A DNA stretch of 14,319 bases from Bdellovibrionaceae bacterium UBA2466 (lineage in GTDB: Bacteria; Bdellovibrionota; FAC87; UBA2466), in NCBI GenBank assembly GCA_002342225.1, contig DDPO01000030.1, forward strand, positions 2,650-16,968, in the 5' to 3' direction. A model generated the notes under the pieces. That model was not told the origin of the DNA. It searched no databases and saw only the letters and a list, made by a program, of their open reading frames with translations. Of this stretch, positions 7,220-14,319 are shown piece by piece. The translations under genes and the position numbers were made by a program. Numbering within the stretch: the first letter of the stretch is position 1; each line of letters starts with the position of its first letter.

Positions 7220-8071
7220 CTAGAGAGACGCAGTCAACACAAACTGGAATTCTCCACTTTCAAGAGCTTGGCCAAACTGAGATTTGGACAGATTCGTATT
7301 AAAAAAGCTCTCTATATTGTAATAAGCGAGTCCTAAAGTCAGATTTTCTGAGACTGCATAATCAATCTCAGGACTTGTACAAACGTAGAACGTCCACGAA
7401 TCATTTCCTATAGCATCGGCCCTAAAATTCGCGAGTTTTGTCTGGTGGAACATCAACGGTAACGATATAGAAAGCTTCTCGGTTAGCTGAAGATCGGTCT
7501 CTAGTTGAATTCTATTTTCAAAAACGCCATTAGGCGATGCAAGACCCATCGGTGAGACATTGCCAGACCTTGAGTGAATGATGGGAATAACAGCATCGCT
7601 GAGAGTCAGTGTTAGAGTGTTTGAAAAACTTTTTGATAATTTGATGTAATTACGTAGAGCCGTTACAAAACCCCGCTCTCTCGAAGCAGCATCTATGGGA
7701 AGATAGACTCTATTTTCATAACTGAGTGACAAACCCGCTCGGTCATCTCTCCAGAGATTATTGATTTTAGTTCGAACAGCTCCGGGAGAAAGTTCCAGTC
7801 TTACTCCACTAGTAGCTTCGGGACTCAGAGGATCAAAAAGATTGGTATTAAACCCCTGCATATAACTGATAGAGGTGTCTTGGGTAATTCGTGCTCCCAT
7901 TTCAGCAGTATTTTCAGTTGTAAATCCTCCGGTCTTCGTAATCCACGAGGGTCGCAGATCTAAATATCCGGTTGCCTGTAACTCATTTGACCATGTAACT
8001 GAGGAACTTAGACAGATAGTTAAGACTCCAGACCAGAAAATAACAGTTAAAAACTTTGGAAATAGGTTCAT
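7220..8071 (-). CDS. Probable outer-membrane beta-barrel protein (283 aa)
   Basis: The minus-strand ATG at 8071 has GGGGGAG immediately upstream (8074-8080) and is preferred over a longer frame reaching 8116. The protein starts MNLFPKFLTVIFWSGVLTICL, a signal peptide with cleavage probably near TWS/NELQ. The mature region is a succession of short amphipathic strands (for example AGLSLSYENRVYLP, TLTLTLSDAVIPI, ENLTLGLAYYNIES, EFQFVLTASL) separated by polar turns, as in transporter-type barrels. No specific family is recognised. It follows another barrel gene on the same strand after 133 bases and may share its transcript. The role in the outer membrane is inferred from strand pattern alone. 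Confidence 0.7.
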   Translation of the reverse strand: MNLFPKFLTVIFWSGVLTICLSSSVTWSNELQATGYLDLRPSWITKTGGFTTENTAEMGARITQDTSISYMQGFNTNLFDPLSPEATSGVRLELSPGAVRTKINNLWRDDRAGLSLSYENRVYLPIDAASRERGFVTALRNYIKLSKSFSNTLTLTLSDAVIPIIHSRSGNVSPMGLASPNGVFENRIQLETDLQLTEKLSISLPLMFHQTKLANFRADAIGNDSWTFYVCTSPEIDYAVSENLTLGLAYYNIESFFNTNLSKSQFGQALESGEFQFVLTASL

Positions 8072-8204
8072 TTCTCCCCCATGAATGGGAACCATGAGGA
8101 GCAAAGAACAGACCAAGCGTTTTTAGGCTTAAAATCTCTTTTAATGAAAAATTTTCTAACTTTTTTTCAGGGAATGGGGGCAAAATGATACCGAAAATTC
8201 GGCT

Positions 8205-8903
8205 TTAGAGGAGAATATTCACACCCATATCAAACGAAACACCCCTTACCTGCTGCTTCGAGTTCAAACTTTGCTGGTAAGTCACTCCAAAAGTAAATCC
8301 TCCGAACCAATCTGAGGGTGTTGTTCCCTCCAAAAATGAAAGAGCTGGAGTTACAAAATAGTAAGGAACCCAGAAACTGGTATTAGAACCAGCAACCGCA
8401 ATTGTCTGATAAAACCAGTGGGCCCCCCCACCGAAAGTCACAGAAGGTTTAATGTATGGAAAATCGGGTGCCGTGTAAATAAACTTGGCCCCCAAAGTCA
8501 TAGGAACCCAACTCAACTTCAAATTTTCCTTGATGACTTCCCCATCGATTCGGTTCATCTCAAAAACTCCGGCTTTGTAGCTAAATCCGAGTTTTACGAT
8601 TGATAAGATTCTAAATCCCCCAACATTAGATATTGGTGTAACTGCTGCTAAAGCAGCTTGAGTTAAACTAGGGAACTGTTTTGCATAATCGACCTCAAAA
8701 GATGAATTTGAGAGAGTCAGGGTCGAGGGCATAACTACGGAAACTTGAGGCATTAACCACGTCGACTCAACTAGGGTGAGATTTTTAATTTGATTTTTAG
8801 AACTTGATTTTGCTGGAACTGCAAAAGATTGCTCGGCTGCTATCAGCCCCCAAACGAGCAACCCCAGAACGAATAGGCTTTGGAATGAAGACTTCCTAAT
8901 CAC
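8205..8903 (-). CDS. Probable outer-membrane beta-barrel protein (232 aa)
   Basis: Translation begins at GTG 8903, the first possible start after an in-frame TAA directly upstream; no strong ribosome binding site is visible. MIRKSSFQSLFVLGLLVWGLIAA is a clear signal peptide, with cleavage likely after SFA. The mature part carries glycine-rich strands typical of small barrels (KLGFSYKAGVFEMN, PSVTFGGGAHWFYQT, WFGGFTFGVTYQQSL, GVSFDMGVNILL). No family is recognised. A seven-G run on the coding strand (plus-strand C at 8423-8429) lies within the TFGGGAHW codons. It is divergent from the gene at 8970, with 66 bases between the starts. Confidence 0.68.
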   Translation of the reverse strand: MIRKSSFQSLFVLGLLVWGLIAAEQSFAVPAKSSSKNQIKNLTLVESTWLMPQVSVVMPSTLTLSNSSFEVDYAKQFPSLTQAALAAVTPISNVGGFRILSIVKLGFSYKAGVFEMNRIDGEVIKENLKLSWVPMTLGAKFIYTAPDFPYIKPSVTFGGGAHWFYQTIAVAGSNTSFWVPYYFVTPALSFLEGTTPSDWFGGFTFGVTYQQSLNSKQQVRGVSFDMGVNILL

Positions 8904-8969
8904 TTACTAAAAGACTACCGCATCGCAAAGTTTTTGGCTACTCCACAGTGAAATGTTATCGTGAGTTTC

Positions 8970-9602
8970 ATGTCCCCTACCCAATCCTCAAAAAACTCGG
9001 TTCGATCTTTGCTTTTGGGTGGGATTTTACCCGTTGTTATTTTCACAGTGATTGAAGAAAAGTATGGCACTTACTGGGGACTTGTCTCGGGGATGGTCTT
9101 TGGTTTGGGGGAAATTATTTTCGAAAAAGTTAAGTTTAAAAAAGTAGATTCAATCACTTGGATAGGAAACGGGCTTTTACTCGGCATGGGGGCTATATCG
9201 CTTTTTACTAAAGAGGGAATTTGGTTCAAGCTTCAACCTGCCATAATTGAGCTTTTTATGGCCATTTTACTCATGGGCTCGACAATTATGGGAAAGCCAT
9301 TTTTACTCTTGATGGCAAAAAAACAAAACACACTCTCCCAATTACCTGAGCCCATTCGTCCAATAATGGAAAAACAATTTTCAGGGCTAAATTTCAGAAT
9401 AGGTCTTTTCTTTTTGGTACATTCTGTTTTAGCAACTTGGGCAGCTCTTTATTGGTCCACAAGAGCTTGGGCAATACTGAAAGGAGTTGGACTGACTATG
9501 AGTTTAATTGCCTATATGGGTATCGAGATTTTTTGGATGAGATCCAAAATGAAAACGGCGGCTTCTAAAATAAAGTCGGCTGCCCCGCCGGAGCAGTCTT
9601 AG
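8970..9602 (+). CDS. Inner-membrane protein, YciB/septation protein A-like
   Basis: The 210-aa product has about five hydrophobic helices, roughly residues 12-28, 36-50, 62-78, 90-108 and 140-195, so it is an inner-membrane protein. The segment [20 protein letters not shown] followed by GKPF resembles the conserved F-x-WKPT stretch plus following helix of the YciB (intracellular septation protein A) family, and the N-terminal [20 protein letters not shown] also fits. This is pattern recognition, and a relative of that family with an unassigned function is possible. Members are linked to cell envelope and division. ATG 8970 is preferred; an in-frame GTG at 8961 is equally unsupported by a ribosome binding site. 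The C-terminal 38 bases overlap ruvB on the other strand. Confidence 0.6.
   Translation: MSPTQSSKNSVRSLLLGGILPVVIFTVIEEKYGTYWGLVSGMVFGLGEIIFEKVKFKKVDSITWIGNGLLLGMGAISLFTKEGIWFKLQPAIIELFMAILLMGSTIMGKPFLLLMAKKQNTLSQLPEPIRPIMEKQFSGLNFRIGLFFLVHSVLATWAALYWSTRAWAILKGVGLTMSLIAYMGIEIFWMRSKMKTAASKIKSAAPPEQS
9544..9590 (-). terminator. Possible intrinsic terminator of the ruv operon
   Basis: On the minus strand, CGGCGG (9590-9585) can pair with CCGCCG (9561-9556) across a 23-base loop, followed by TTTTCATTTT (9555-9546). The structure spans the ruvB stop codon, so the last ruvB codons form its left arm. The loop is long and the T tract interrupted. It also lies inside the coding sequence of the opposite membrane-protein gene. 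Confidence 0.45.
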
Positions 9603-10596
9603 GCATCTGCAATTTCAAGTGATTGTAAGCAAGTTCTGTAACTACTCTCCCACGATTTGTACGATTTAAATAGCCACACTGGATGAGAAAAGGCTCGTAA
9701 ACATCCTCTAAAGTTTCTCTCTCTTCACTTAGAGCCGAGGCCAAAGTTTCAATTCCTACAGGACCACCCGAAAATTTCTCCGCGATAGTTCTTAAAAAGA
9801 GGCGGTCCATTTGATCAAGCCCCTTTTCATCGACATCAAGCATGTCGAGAGCATCAGCAGCTACACTCTGAGTGATGACTCCCTTAGCTTTAATATCTGC
9901 ATAATCTCTTACTCTTCTCAAAAGACGATTTGCTATTCGAGGCGTTCCTCTTGCTCGACGACTGATTTCTAGAGCTCCGTCCATCTCAATTCGACATTTT
10001 AAAATGCCACTCGATCTCACAATAATCATTTGGAGATCTTCAGGAGCATAATATTCAAGACGAAAAACCATCCCGAATCTGCCCATCAAAGGTGAAGTGA
10101 GTTGACCTGCTCGAGTGGTAGCTCCGATCAATGTGAAAGGAGGAAGTTTTAACTTCATCACTCGGGCACTAGGTCCCTCTCCTACAATGATATCTAATTG
10201 AAAATCTTCAAGAGCAGGATAGAGAGACTCTTCGACTACACGGTTGAGCCGATGAATTTCGTCGATAAACAAAACATCTCTCGGAGTTAAGTTCATTAAA
10301 ATCGCGGCTAAATCGCCAGCTTTCTCAAGCGCCGGACCCGAAGTGGAAATTAATTGCGAGCCCATTTCCTTCGCCATCACATGGGCCAATGAGGTTTTTC
10401 CTAGTCCTGGGGGGCCACAGAACAGGGTGTGGTCCAATGCATCGCCTCGGCGTTTAGCAGCTTCAATAAATATCTCAAGCTTAGCTTTGAGATCGGGCTG
10501 CCCAATGAACTCATTAAGATGCTTGGGTCGCAGACTGTGATCTGACTTTAAATCTTCAGAAAGGAGCTGGCCGTTTAAGATCTCTTCTTCAGACAA
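9565..10596 (-). CDS. ruvB: Holliday junction branch-migration ATPase RuvB
   Basis: RuvB is the hexameric AAA+ motor that, with RuvA, drives branch migration of Holliday junctions in recombinational repair. In the 343-aa protein, Walker A is GPPGLGKT (61-68), Walker B VLFIDEIH (108-115), sensor 1 lies in [11 protein letters not shown] (155-165), the arginine finger is R173 in MGRFG, and sensor 2 is R220 in [11 protein letters not shown] winged-helix C-terminal domain follows from about 260 ([28 protein letters not shown]). Translation starts at TTG 10596, supported by AGGAGA (10608-10603) with a 6-base spacer; the start lies inside ruvA, overlapping by 8 bases. The sequence shows no missing catalytic residue. 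Confidence 0.97.
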   Translation of the reverse strand: MSEEEILNGQLLSEDLKSDHSLRPKHLNEFIGQPDLKAKLEIFIEAAKRRGDALDHTLFCGPPGLGKTSLAHVMAKEMGSQLISTSGPALEKAGDLAAILMNLTPRDVLFIDEIHRLNRVVEESLYPALEDFQLDIIVGEGPSARVMKLKLPPFTLIGATTRAGQLTSPLMGRFGMVFRLEYYAPEDLQMIIVRSSGILKCRIEMDGALEISRRARGTPRIANRLLRRVRDYADIKAKGVITQSVAADALDMLDVDEKGLDQMDRLFLRTIAEKFSGGPVGIETLASALSEERETLEDVYEPFLIQCGYLNRTNRGRVVTELAYNHLKLQMPKTAPAGQPTLF

Positions 10597-11257
10597 GCGA
10601 ATTCTCCTGAGTTGAGGAAGAGACAGCTCTTCCTGAAATTTCTTTTAGAGCCATTCGAAGTAAAGCTTCAAAACCGAGCCCGGTATTATCTTCTCTAAGA
10701 AACATTCGATCCAAAGTGTTTTTAATTTGTCCGACCGGATAGCCCAGATTTGTAAGAGCCGAACTAAGATCTTCCCGAATCTGTTCATCTTTACTGAGAG
10801 TTTTTGGGGACTCTGCCATTTCGCTTTGAGGCATAGCTTGAATCCAAGCAAGTTTTCCAAGCTTTGTTGACAGTTCTAAGGAAAGTCTCTCGGCCAATTT
10901 CTTGCCCACTCCAGGAGCTTCGGCAATTTCTGAAATGCGTTTATGCACAATAAGCTGAATTAATTTTTCCGGACCGTGTTCGCTCAACAATGAAAGAGCC
11001 GTTTTAGGGCCAAGACCTGAAACCCCAATAAGGATTCTAAAAAGTTGTTTTTCAGCCTCTGAAAAAAATCCAAAGAGAATAAAAGCGTCTTCACGAACAT
11101 GCGTGTGGATCCAAAAGCTTACATTGGAGTTCACATGGGTCATTTCTAAGGTCTGTTTAGAGAGAGTGATCTCATAACCAACTCCTGCACAAAGCACGAC
11201 AGCTTGAGAGGTCTCAATGCTCTTAGAAATGATTTTTCCTTCAATAAAACCTAACAT
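10589..11257 (-). CDS. ruvA: Holliday junction DNA-binding protein RuvA
   Basis: RuvA tetramers hold the four-way junction open and load RuvB. The 222-aa protein has the three expected domains: an N-terminal OB fold ([10 protein letters not shown] to about 62, with VGYEI and [14 protein letters not shown]), two helix-hairpin-helix motifs around [11 protein letters not shown] (77-87) and [15 protein letters not shown] (111-125), and a C-terminal RuvB-binding domain (about 158-207, [13 protein letters not shown]). The ATG at 11257 overlaps the ruvC stop by 7 bases, with GGGAAG about 10 bases upstream. Slightly longer than E. coli RuvA (203 aa), mainly through the linker at 135-158 and the tail. 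Confidence 0.96.
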   Translation of the reverse strand: MLGFIEGKIISKSIETSQAVVLCAGVGYEITLSKQTLEMTHVNSNVSFWIHTHVREDAFILFGFFSEAEKQLFRILIGVSGLGPKTALSLLSEHGPEKLIQLIVHKRISEIAEAPGVGKKLAERLSLELSTKLGKLAWIQAMPQSEMAESPKTLSKDEQIREDLSSALTNLGYPVGQIKNTLDRMFLREDNTGLGFEALLRMALKEISGRAVSSSTQENSLV

Positions 11258-11760
11258 GTACTTTTAACTTCCCTAGCCAGAAAACGATTCATAGAAGCAT
11301 GACAAATCGCAATTGCCACTGCATCACTCGCATCATAAGCTGTTTTAAGTTCAGTTCCTAAAAGTAGCCCTACCATTTTTTGAACTTGAGCTTTATCAGC
11401 CCTCCCATAACCTGTCACAGTCGATTTCACTTGGGTAGGCGCATATTCAAAAATCTTAATGTCCCTTTCTAGACACGCCGCAAAAACAACCCCTCGGACT
11501 ATTCCTAATTGAAAGGCGCTCTTGGCATTTTTTGCAAAAAAGACATCCTCTAGCGCAAGCTCTTTGGGCTTTAATTCATCTAATAAGGCATGAAATTTTG
11601 GGGTAATTACTTTGAGCCGCTCGTATAGACCCTCTTTAGCCGGGGCTTTAATGACTTGAGCAGTTACAAGTTTCAGATCATTGCCAGACTTTTGGATACA
11701 ACCCACCCCAAAATTGTGCGAGCCGGGGTCTATCCCTACAATGAGGTTTTCGCTACTCAC
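11251..11760 (-). CDS. ruvC: Holliday junction resolvase RuvC
   Basis: RuvC is the RNase H-fold dimeric endonuclease that cuts Holliday junctions symmetrically. The four catalytic acidic residues are all in place: D11 (VGIDPGSHNFG), E71 (LALEDVFFAKN), D143 and D146 (AYDASDAVAIAICH). At 169 aa it has normal length. The start is GTG 11760, eleven bases after the yebC stop. No good ribosome binding site is visible at normal spacing (AAGGA lies about 20 bases upstream in the yebC end), so translation probably depends on coupling to yebC. Order yebC-ruvC-ruvA-ruvB is a widespread arrangement, which supports the call. Confidence 0.95.
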   Translation of the reverse strand: MSSENLIVGIDPGSHNFGVGCIQKSGNDLKLVTAQVIKAPAKEGLYERLKVITPKFHALLDELKPKELALEDVFFAKNAKSAFQLGIVRGVVFAACLERDIKIFEYAPTQVKSTVTGYGRADKAQVQKMVGLLLGTELKTAYDASDAVAIAICHASMNRFLAREVKSTC

Positions 11761-11771
11761 GTTGATATTGT

Positions 11772-12527
11772 CTATTGTCCTTGAAGCTCTGCCAATATCT
11801 TCTCATCAATATCTGCATTCGCATGCACACGCTGCACGTCGTCATGCTCTTCAATGCAGTCAATGAGCTCGATTAGCTGCTTAGCACTCTCTTTATTCAC
11901 TGGAACCGTAGATTTGGCCACATACGAAAAACCAGACTGGGACGGAGTCATCCCTATTTTTTCAAAAGCCTCCCGAACTCTGTAAAGATCGGCGACTTCA
12001 GTTAAAACCTCGCTAAACCCATCTCCTTGTGAGGAGACATCTTGGGCCCCAACTTCAAGGGCGGCTTCCATGATTTTGTCTTCTGGATATTTTAAATTTT
12101 CAAAAATCAACTGACCATAGCGATTGAACATCCAAGCCACACTTCCACTCTCGCCGAGACTTCCACCGCCACTTTTAAAAAGGGTTCTTAAGTCATTCAC
12201 TGTGCGATTTTTATTATCGGTTGTGGTTTCAACTAAGAGGGCCACTCCACCCGGTCCATAGCCTTCATAAGTAATCTCTTCGATCATCGCCCCTTCGAGC
12301 TCTCCCGTGCCCTTTTTAATAGCTCGCTCAATATTGTCCTTGGGCATACTAGCCCCTTTGGCAGCATTGATAGCTTGTCTCAATCGCGGATTACCGTCGG
12401 GGTTTCCTCCTCCCAAACGAGCCGCGACTGTGATCTCTTTAATAAGCTTGGTAAATAGCTTACCTCGTTTAGCATCCAGGGGACCTTTGATTCTCTTAAC
12501 TTTGCTCCATTTATTGTGGCCTGACAT
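11772..12527 (-). CDS. yebC: YebC/TACO1 family regulatory protein
   Basis: The family has been described as transcriptional regulators and, more recently, as ribosome-associated factors that help translation of proline-rich stretches; the mitochondrial homologue is TACO1. The 251-aa protein shows family features: MSGHNKWSKVKRIK, DAKRGKLFTKLIKEI (18-32), NPRLRQAINAAKGASMPKDN, and EEITYEGYGPGGVALLVE followed by TTTDNKNRT. An acidic C-terminal region (IDCIEEHDDVQRVHAN) is typical. GAGGAAA upstream of the ATG at 12527 overlaps the TAG of the small membrane protein gene, so the two are tightly coupled. The neighbouring ruv genes suggest a shared transcript rather than a shared mechanism. Confidence 0.95.
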   Translation of the reverse strand: MSGHNKWSKVKRIKGPLDAKRGKLFTKLIKEITVAARLGGGNPDGNPRLRQAINAAKGASMPKDNIERAIKKGTGELEGAMIEEITYEGYGPGGVALLVETTTDNKNRTVNDLRTLFKSGGGSLGESGSVAWMFNRYGQLIFENLKYPEDKIMEAALEVGAQDVSSQGDGFSEVLTEVADLYRVREAFEKIGMTPSQSGFSYVAKSTVPVNKESAKQLIELIDCIEEHDDVQRVHANADIDEKILAELQGQ

Positions 12528-12539
12528 TTCAAATTTCCT

Positions 12540-12716
12540 CTATTTTTTAGCGGCGATATTTTCGATCAACCTTCCTATTAGGAAAATAACCACGCCGATA
12601 CCTAGCATGGTAAGTTCTTTAGTCATGGCTTTTTCTTGTTCATTGAAACCCACATAAAGGGCCAATGCTGTTACCGCAAGAGCTGCGGCCTGTAAGGATT
12701 TAGCAAAATAAAACAT
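12540..12716 (-). CDS. Small two-helix membrane protein (58 aa)
   Basis: From ATG 12716 the product begins MFYFAKSLQAAALAVTALAL, has a first hydrophobic helix (about 7-24), a polar charged loop (NEQEKAMTKE) and a second helix (about 35-50, LGIGVVIFLIGRLIE), ending in KK. It is probably an inner-membrane protein with a short cytoplasmic or periplasmic loop. No family is recognised. The frame is open to a TTG at 12782, but that codon sits within the terminator of the upstream globin gene. A promoter at 12724-12751 places transcription start at or within 1-2 bases of ATG 12716, explaining the lack of a ribosome binding site. Its stop is 12 bases before yebC and overlaps the yebC ribosome binding site, so it heads the yebC-ruvCAB operon. 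Confidence 0.65.
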   Translation of the reverse strand: MFYFAKSLQAAALAVTALALYVGFNEQEKAMTKELTMLGIGVVIFLIGRLIENIAAKK

Positions 12717-12723
12717 GGCTCGG

Positions 12724-12751
12724 ATTTTAGTCACAAGCCTAGTGATGGCAA
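12724..12751 (-). promoter_or_regulatory. Predicted promoter of the yebC-ruvCAB operon (leaderless)
   Basis: On the minus strand, TTGCCA (12751-12746) and TAAAAT (12729-12724) are separated by 16 bases, a good sigma70-type match. Seven bases separate the -10 box from the ATG at 12716, so the transcript would start at or almost at the start codon. It lies downstream of the globin terminator, consistent with an independent transcription unit. Confidence 0.5.
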
Positions 12752-12763
12752 CGAAAATGAGAG

Positions 12764-12807
12764 GAAAAAAAGAAAAGGCCAAGGAAAAGGTATCTTTATT
12801 CTTGGCC
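12764..12807 (-). terminator. Intrinsic terminator of the globin-like gene
   Basis: On the minus strand GGCCAAG (12807-12801) pairs with CTTGGCC (12783-12777). AAAG (12797-12794) and CTTT (12789-12786) can extend the hairpin inside a small internal loop. TTTTCTTTTTTTCC follows directly. It begins about 10 bases after the stop of the globin-like gene. Confidence 0.8.
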
Positions 12808-12817
12808 CCAAAAGATT

Positions 12818-13480
12818 TTAAGCGACTTTCTTAAGAATTACGGCTCTCACCGAGTCGTCGGTTAGGCTCTCGATCTCGGCGTTGAGTGCCGATTGGTATT
12901 CTTTTCTAAGAAGCGCATGAACTGTTTTTCTTGCCTCTTCTCGGATATTGCTCCTCACCTCGCCTGGCAGATCGCACTTCGGATCTGAAGGGAGTGAGCT
13001 CAATCCAGTCAAATTCACGCCCCCAGGAAAAGAGATAACCGTGGCCAACTCAAAAGGTTTAGATGAACTGTTTTTTTTCGATGATGAATCTAACAAAAAG
13101 CTAACAATTGTTTGGAAAGCCAAATTCCACTGCTCAGAAAGCTCTTGAGTCCAATCTTTTCCAAAAACCTCGGCAAGAGTTTTCATGACACTAGACCTTA
13201 CCCACTGAAGCGTTACTGGATCATCGATCCCCAAATCGTATCGTTCATTGAGATTTTTTAAAAAAGTTCCCAACTTTTCCTTGTTGTCCATATTTTCAAC
13301 GATATAAATGAAGGCTTTCAAAACAGCCAATTGCTGCTCAGGTAAATTTCCCTCGAAATACAGAGATTTGGATTGAGGAAAATCGGTGTATAAGTTTTCA
13401 TAAAATCGCTTCACCATTTTGTCAGCGATGGGTTTTGCTAATTCAAAAGAATCTTTAACAATTTTGGCTTCAAAGCCCAT
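12818..13480 (-). CDS. Globin-like protein lacking the proximal histidine
   Basis: Residues 1-128 fit the globin domain of the flavohemoglobin/bacterial hemoglobin type: IVKDSFELAKPIADKMVKRFYENLYTDFP, with Y27 in the B10 position and Q49 (LPEQQLAVLKAF) in the E7 position, and WVRSSVMKTLAEVFG plus LSEQWNLAFQTIVSFLL as the G and H helix regions. The proximal F8 histidine, expected in the RH-xx-GV context, is replaced by Y81 (LNERYDLGI, codon TAC). Residues about 129-150 are a serine/lysine linker, followed by a C-terminal segment (about 150-220) with a helical end (SNIREEARKTVHALLRKEYQ) of unknown fold, not a flavoprotein reductase. GGAGGGATAAAC precedes the ATG at 13480. It has its own terminator and is divergent from the barrel gene at 13679. 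Fold is likely; heme binding is doubtful. Confidence 0.72.
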   Translation of the reverse strand: MGFEAKIVKDSFELAKPIADKMVKRFYENLYTDFPQSKSLYFEGNLPEQQLAVLKAFIYIVENMDNKEKLGTFLKNLNERYDLGIDDPVTLQWVRSSVMKTLAEVFGKDWTQELSEQWNLAFQTIVSFLLDSSSKKNSSSKPFELATVISFPGGVNLTGLSSLPSDPKCDLPGEVRSNIREEARKTVHALLRKEYQSALNAEIESLTDDSVRAVILKKVA

Positions 13481-13628
13481 GTTTATCCCTCCAGAAACTT
13501 TCTATTTATTCCTATCGGTTTTTTTATTGAAAAATTGAATCGTTTTTACTTGGTGCGCCAATGTTTTTTTATTCTGCTGCTGGGCATAACTTTGAACATT
13601 CATCCTTTTTAATTCTTAGTCCTGTCTG

Positions 13629-13637
13629 TGCTATAAT
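13629..13637 (+). promoter_or_regulatory. Extended -10 promoter of the barrel-protein gene
   Basis: TGCTATAAT is a perfect extended -10 element, with TATAAT at 13632-13637. No convincing -35 is present at 13608-13614, which is compatible with an extended -10 promoter. Transcription would start near 13644, giving a leader of about 35 bases with AGGAG at 13667-13671 before GTG 13679. The rest of the intergenic region 13481-13628 is T- and A-rich, and I see no clear promoter for the divergent globin gene. Confidence 0.65.
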
Positions 13638-13678
13638 AAGAAAGAAAGATTTCCATACATCACATTAGGAGCGCATCT

Positions 13679-14319
13679 GTGAAGAGACACCATCTCTCCA
13701 TCTTCTGCCTATGGCTTCTTTGCTTCGGCTTTGAGTTTGAAGCCCATGCCGCCAAGAAGGACTTTACTGGATTATTTGGTTCTTACCGTCGAGAAAAGTT
13801 CACTGAGAATGAAGGAAATAAAACTGACTTCGGTGTAGATATCATGCTGTCCACGCTTTTGCCTGTAACCTCGATTGCAAAAAGCGCTGAAACTACTGCT
13901 CTCAATTACCAAACGCTAAATTATGCCACTTTCTTCAATTTTGAATCTTCGTTTTGGTTGTCACTAGGATACAACTGGGTCGTCTATGCAAATATCGGGA
14001 AGTACAACTACGAAACCCGAAAACAAAACGAAAAGACCTTAACCCTAGACCAACCCATTTTCCAAAAATTCGAATTGGATGCCATACCCGCAGTATTAGG
14101 GCTCAGGTATCGATTGTCGACTGATGACTTAGTACCCTACGTGAGTTTAGGAGTGGGTGCAGCATATGTTAAACGCAGCGGGTCTATAGAAGGCGCTTAC
14201 ACAGCTCCCGATGATTACCAAACTGTCGCTTGTGGCCATGCCTCAGCAGGGCTTGAATTTTTCTTTGCCCCTCGAGCAGGCCTCCGGGTTGAAGCATCGG
14301 CTTATTACATGAATTTGCC
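13679..14319 (+). CDS. Probable outer-membrane beta-barrel protein (partial, 3' end missing)
   Basis: The reading frame opens at GTG 13679 with TAGGAG seven bases upstream and stays open for 213 codons to the end of the window, so the gene is truncated by the window edge. It begins MKRHHLSIFCLWLLCFGFEF and a signal peptidase site is likely after EAHA. The mature part has short amphipathic strands characteristic of small OmpW/OmpA-like barrels (FTGLFGSYRREKF, SSFWLSLGYNWVVYANIG, VPYVSLGVGAAYVKRSG, AGLRVEASAYYMN). A specific family is not recognised. Its extended -10 promoter lies 42 bases upstream of the start. Two cysteines near the N-terminus are in the signal peptide; one more (VACGHA) is in the mature part. 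Confidence 0.72.
   Translation, partial: MKRHHLSIFCLWLLCFGFEFEAHAAKKDFTGLFGSYRREKFTENEGNKTDFGVDIMLSTLLPVTSIAKSAETTALNYQTLNYATFFNFESSFWLSLGYNWVVYANIGKYNYETRKQNEKTLTLDQPIFQKFELDAIPAVLGLRYRLSTDDLVPYVSLGVGAAYVKRSGSIEGAYTAPDDYQTVACGHASAGLEFFFAPRAGLRVEASAYYMNL

Noticed and set aside
8190..8202. Short CCGAA/TTCGG hairpin downstream of the 232-aa barrel gene as terminator
   Set aside because: Only four to five base pairs with a two- to four-base loop and no real T tract; too weak to call.
9565..12716. ruv operon considered as part of a defence or mobile system
   Set aside because: All catalytic motifs and gene order match the standard chromosomal yebC-ruvCAB repair operon; nothing mobile flanks it.
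12717..12782. N-terminal extension of the small membrane protein to TTG 12782
   Set aside because: The TTG lies within the intrinsic terminator of the globin-like gene, without a ribosome binding site, and upstream of the predicted promoter's start point.

Overview
The window looks like chromosomal DNA from a Gram-negative bacterium of moderate to low G+C, most likely a Bdellovibrio-like predator or relative (Bdellovibrionota). This rests on protein style (a two-subunit 2-oxoacid:ferredoxin oxidoreductase with a gamma-alpha fusion, many secreted and beta-barrel envelope proteins, yebC-ruvCAB order) and is inference, not a database result. No rRNA, tRNA, CRISPR array, transposase, phage gene or recognisable defence system is visible.

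Layout. Bases 1-203 are a leader with a good sigma70-type promoter. Bases 204-4154 (+) hold the alpha and beta subunits of a 2-oxoacid:ferredoxin oxidoreductase, followed by ribD for riboflavin synthesis. A 59-aa acidic ORF with a strong ribosome binding site runs antisense into the ribD 3' end (4119-4298, -). Bases 4299-4569 are non-coding and hold a striking repeat: a tandem 2 x 16 bp duplication fused to a perfect 25-bp inverted repeat, just upstream of a small secreted protein gene (4570-5100, +). Then come rlmH (-), a methyltransferase of unknown target (+), a secreted thioredoxin-like protein (+), two outer-membrane barrel proteins (-) and a YciB/septation-protein-A-like membrane protein (+).

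Bases 9565-12716 (-) form a compact operon: a small two-helix membrane protein, yebC, ruvC, ruvA and ruvB. The last three overlap by 7-8 bases. The operon has its own predicted promoter, placed so that the mRNA would be leaderless, and a plausible terminator overlapping the ruvB stop. Upstream is a globin-like gene (12818-13480, -) that ends in a clear intrinsic terminator. It keeps distal-pocket residues but has tyrosine where the proximal heme-ligand histidine should be. A divergent barrel protein gene with an extended -10 promoter (13679 onward, +) runs off the end.

How the genes relate: most are housekeeping genes (central carbon oxidation, flavin synthesis, 23S rRNA modification, Holliday-junction processing) interspersed with envelope genes. 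Four convergent pairs overlap or nearly touch at their 3' ends. The parts most worth a second look are the ligand-less globin, the palindromic repeat, the antisense 59-aa ORF, the leaderless small membrane protein, and short C or G homopolymer tracts in two ORFs.
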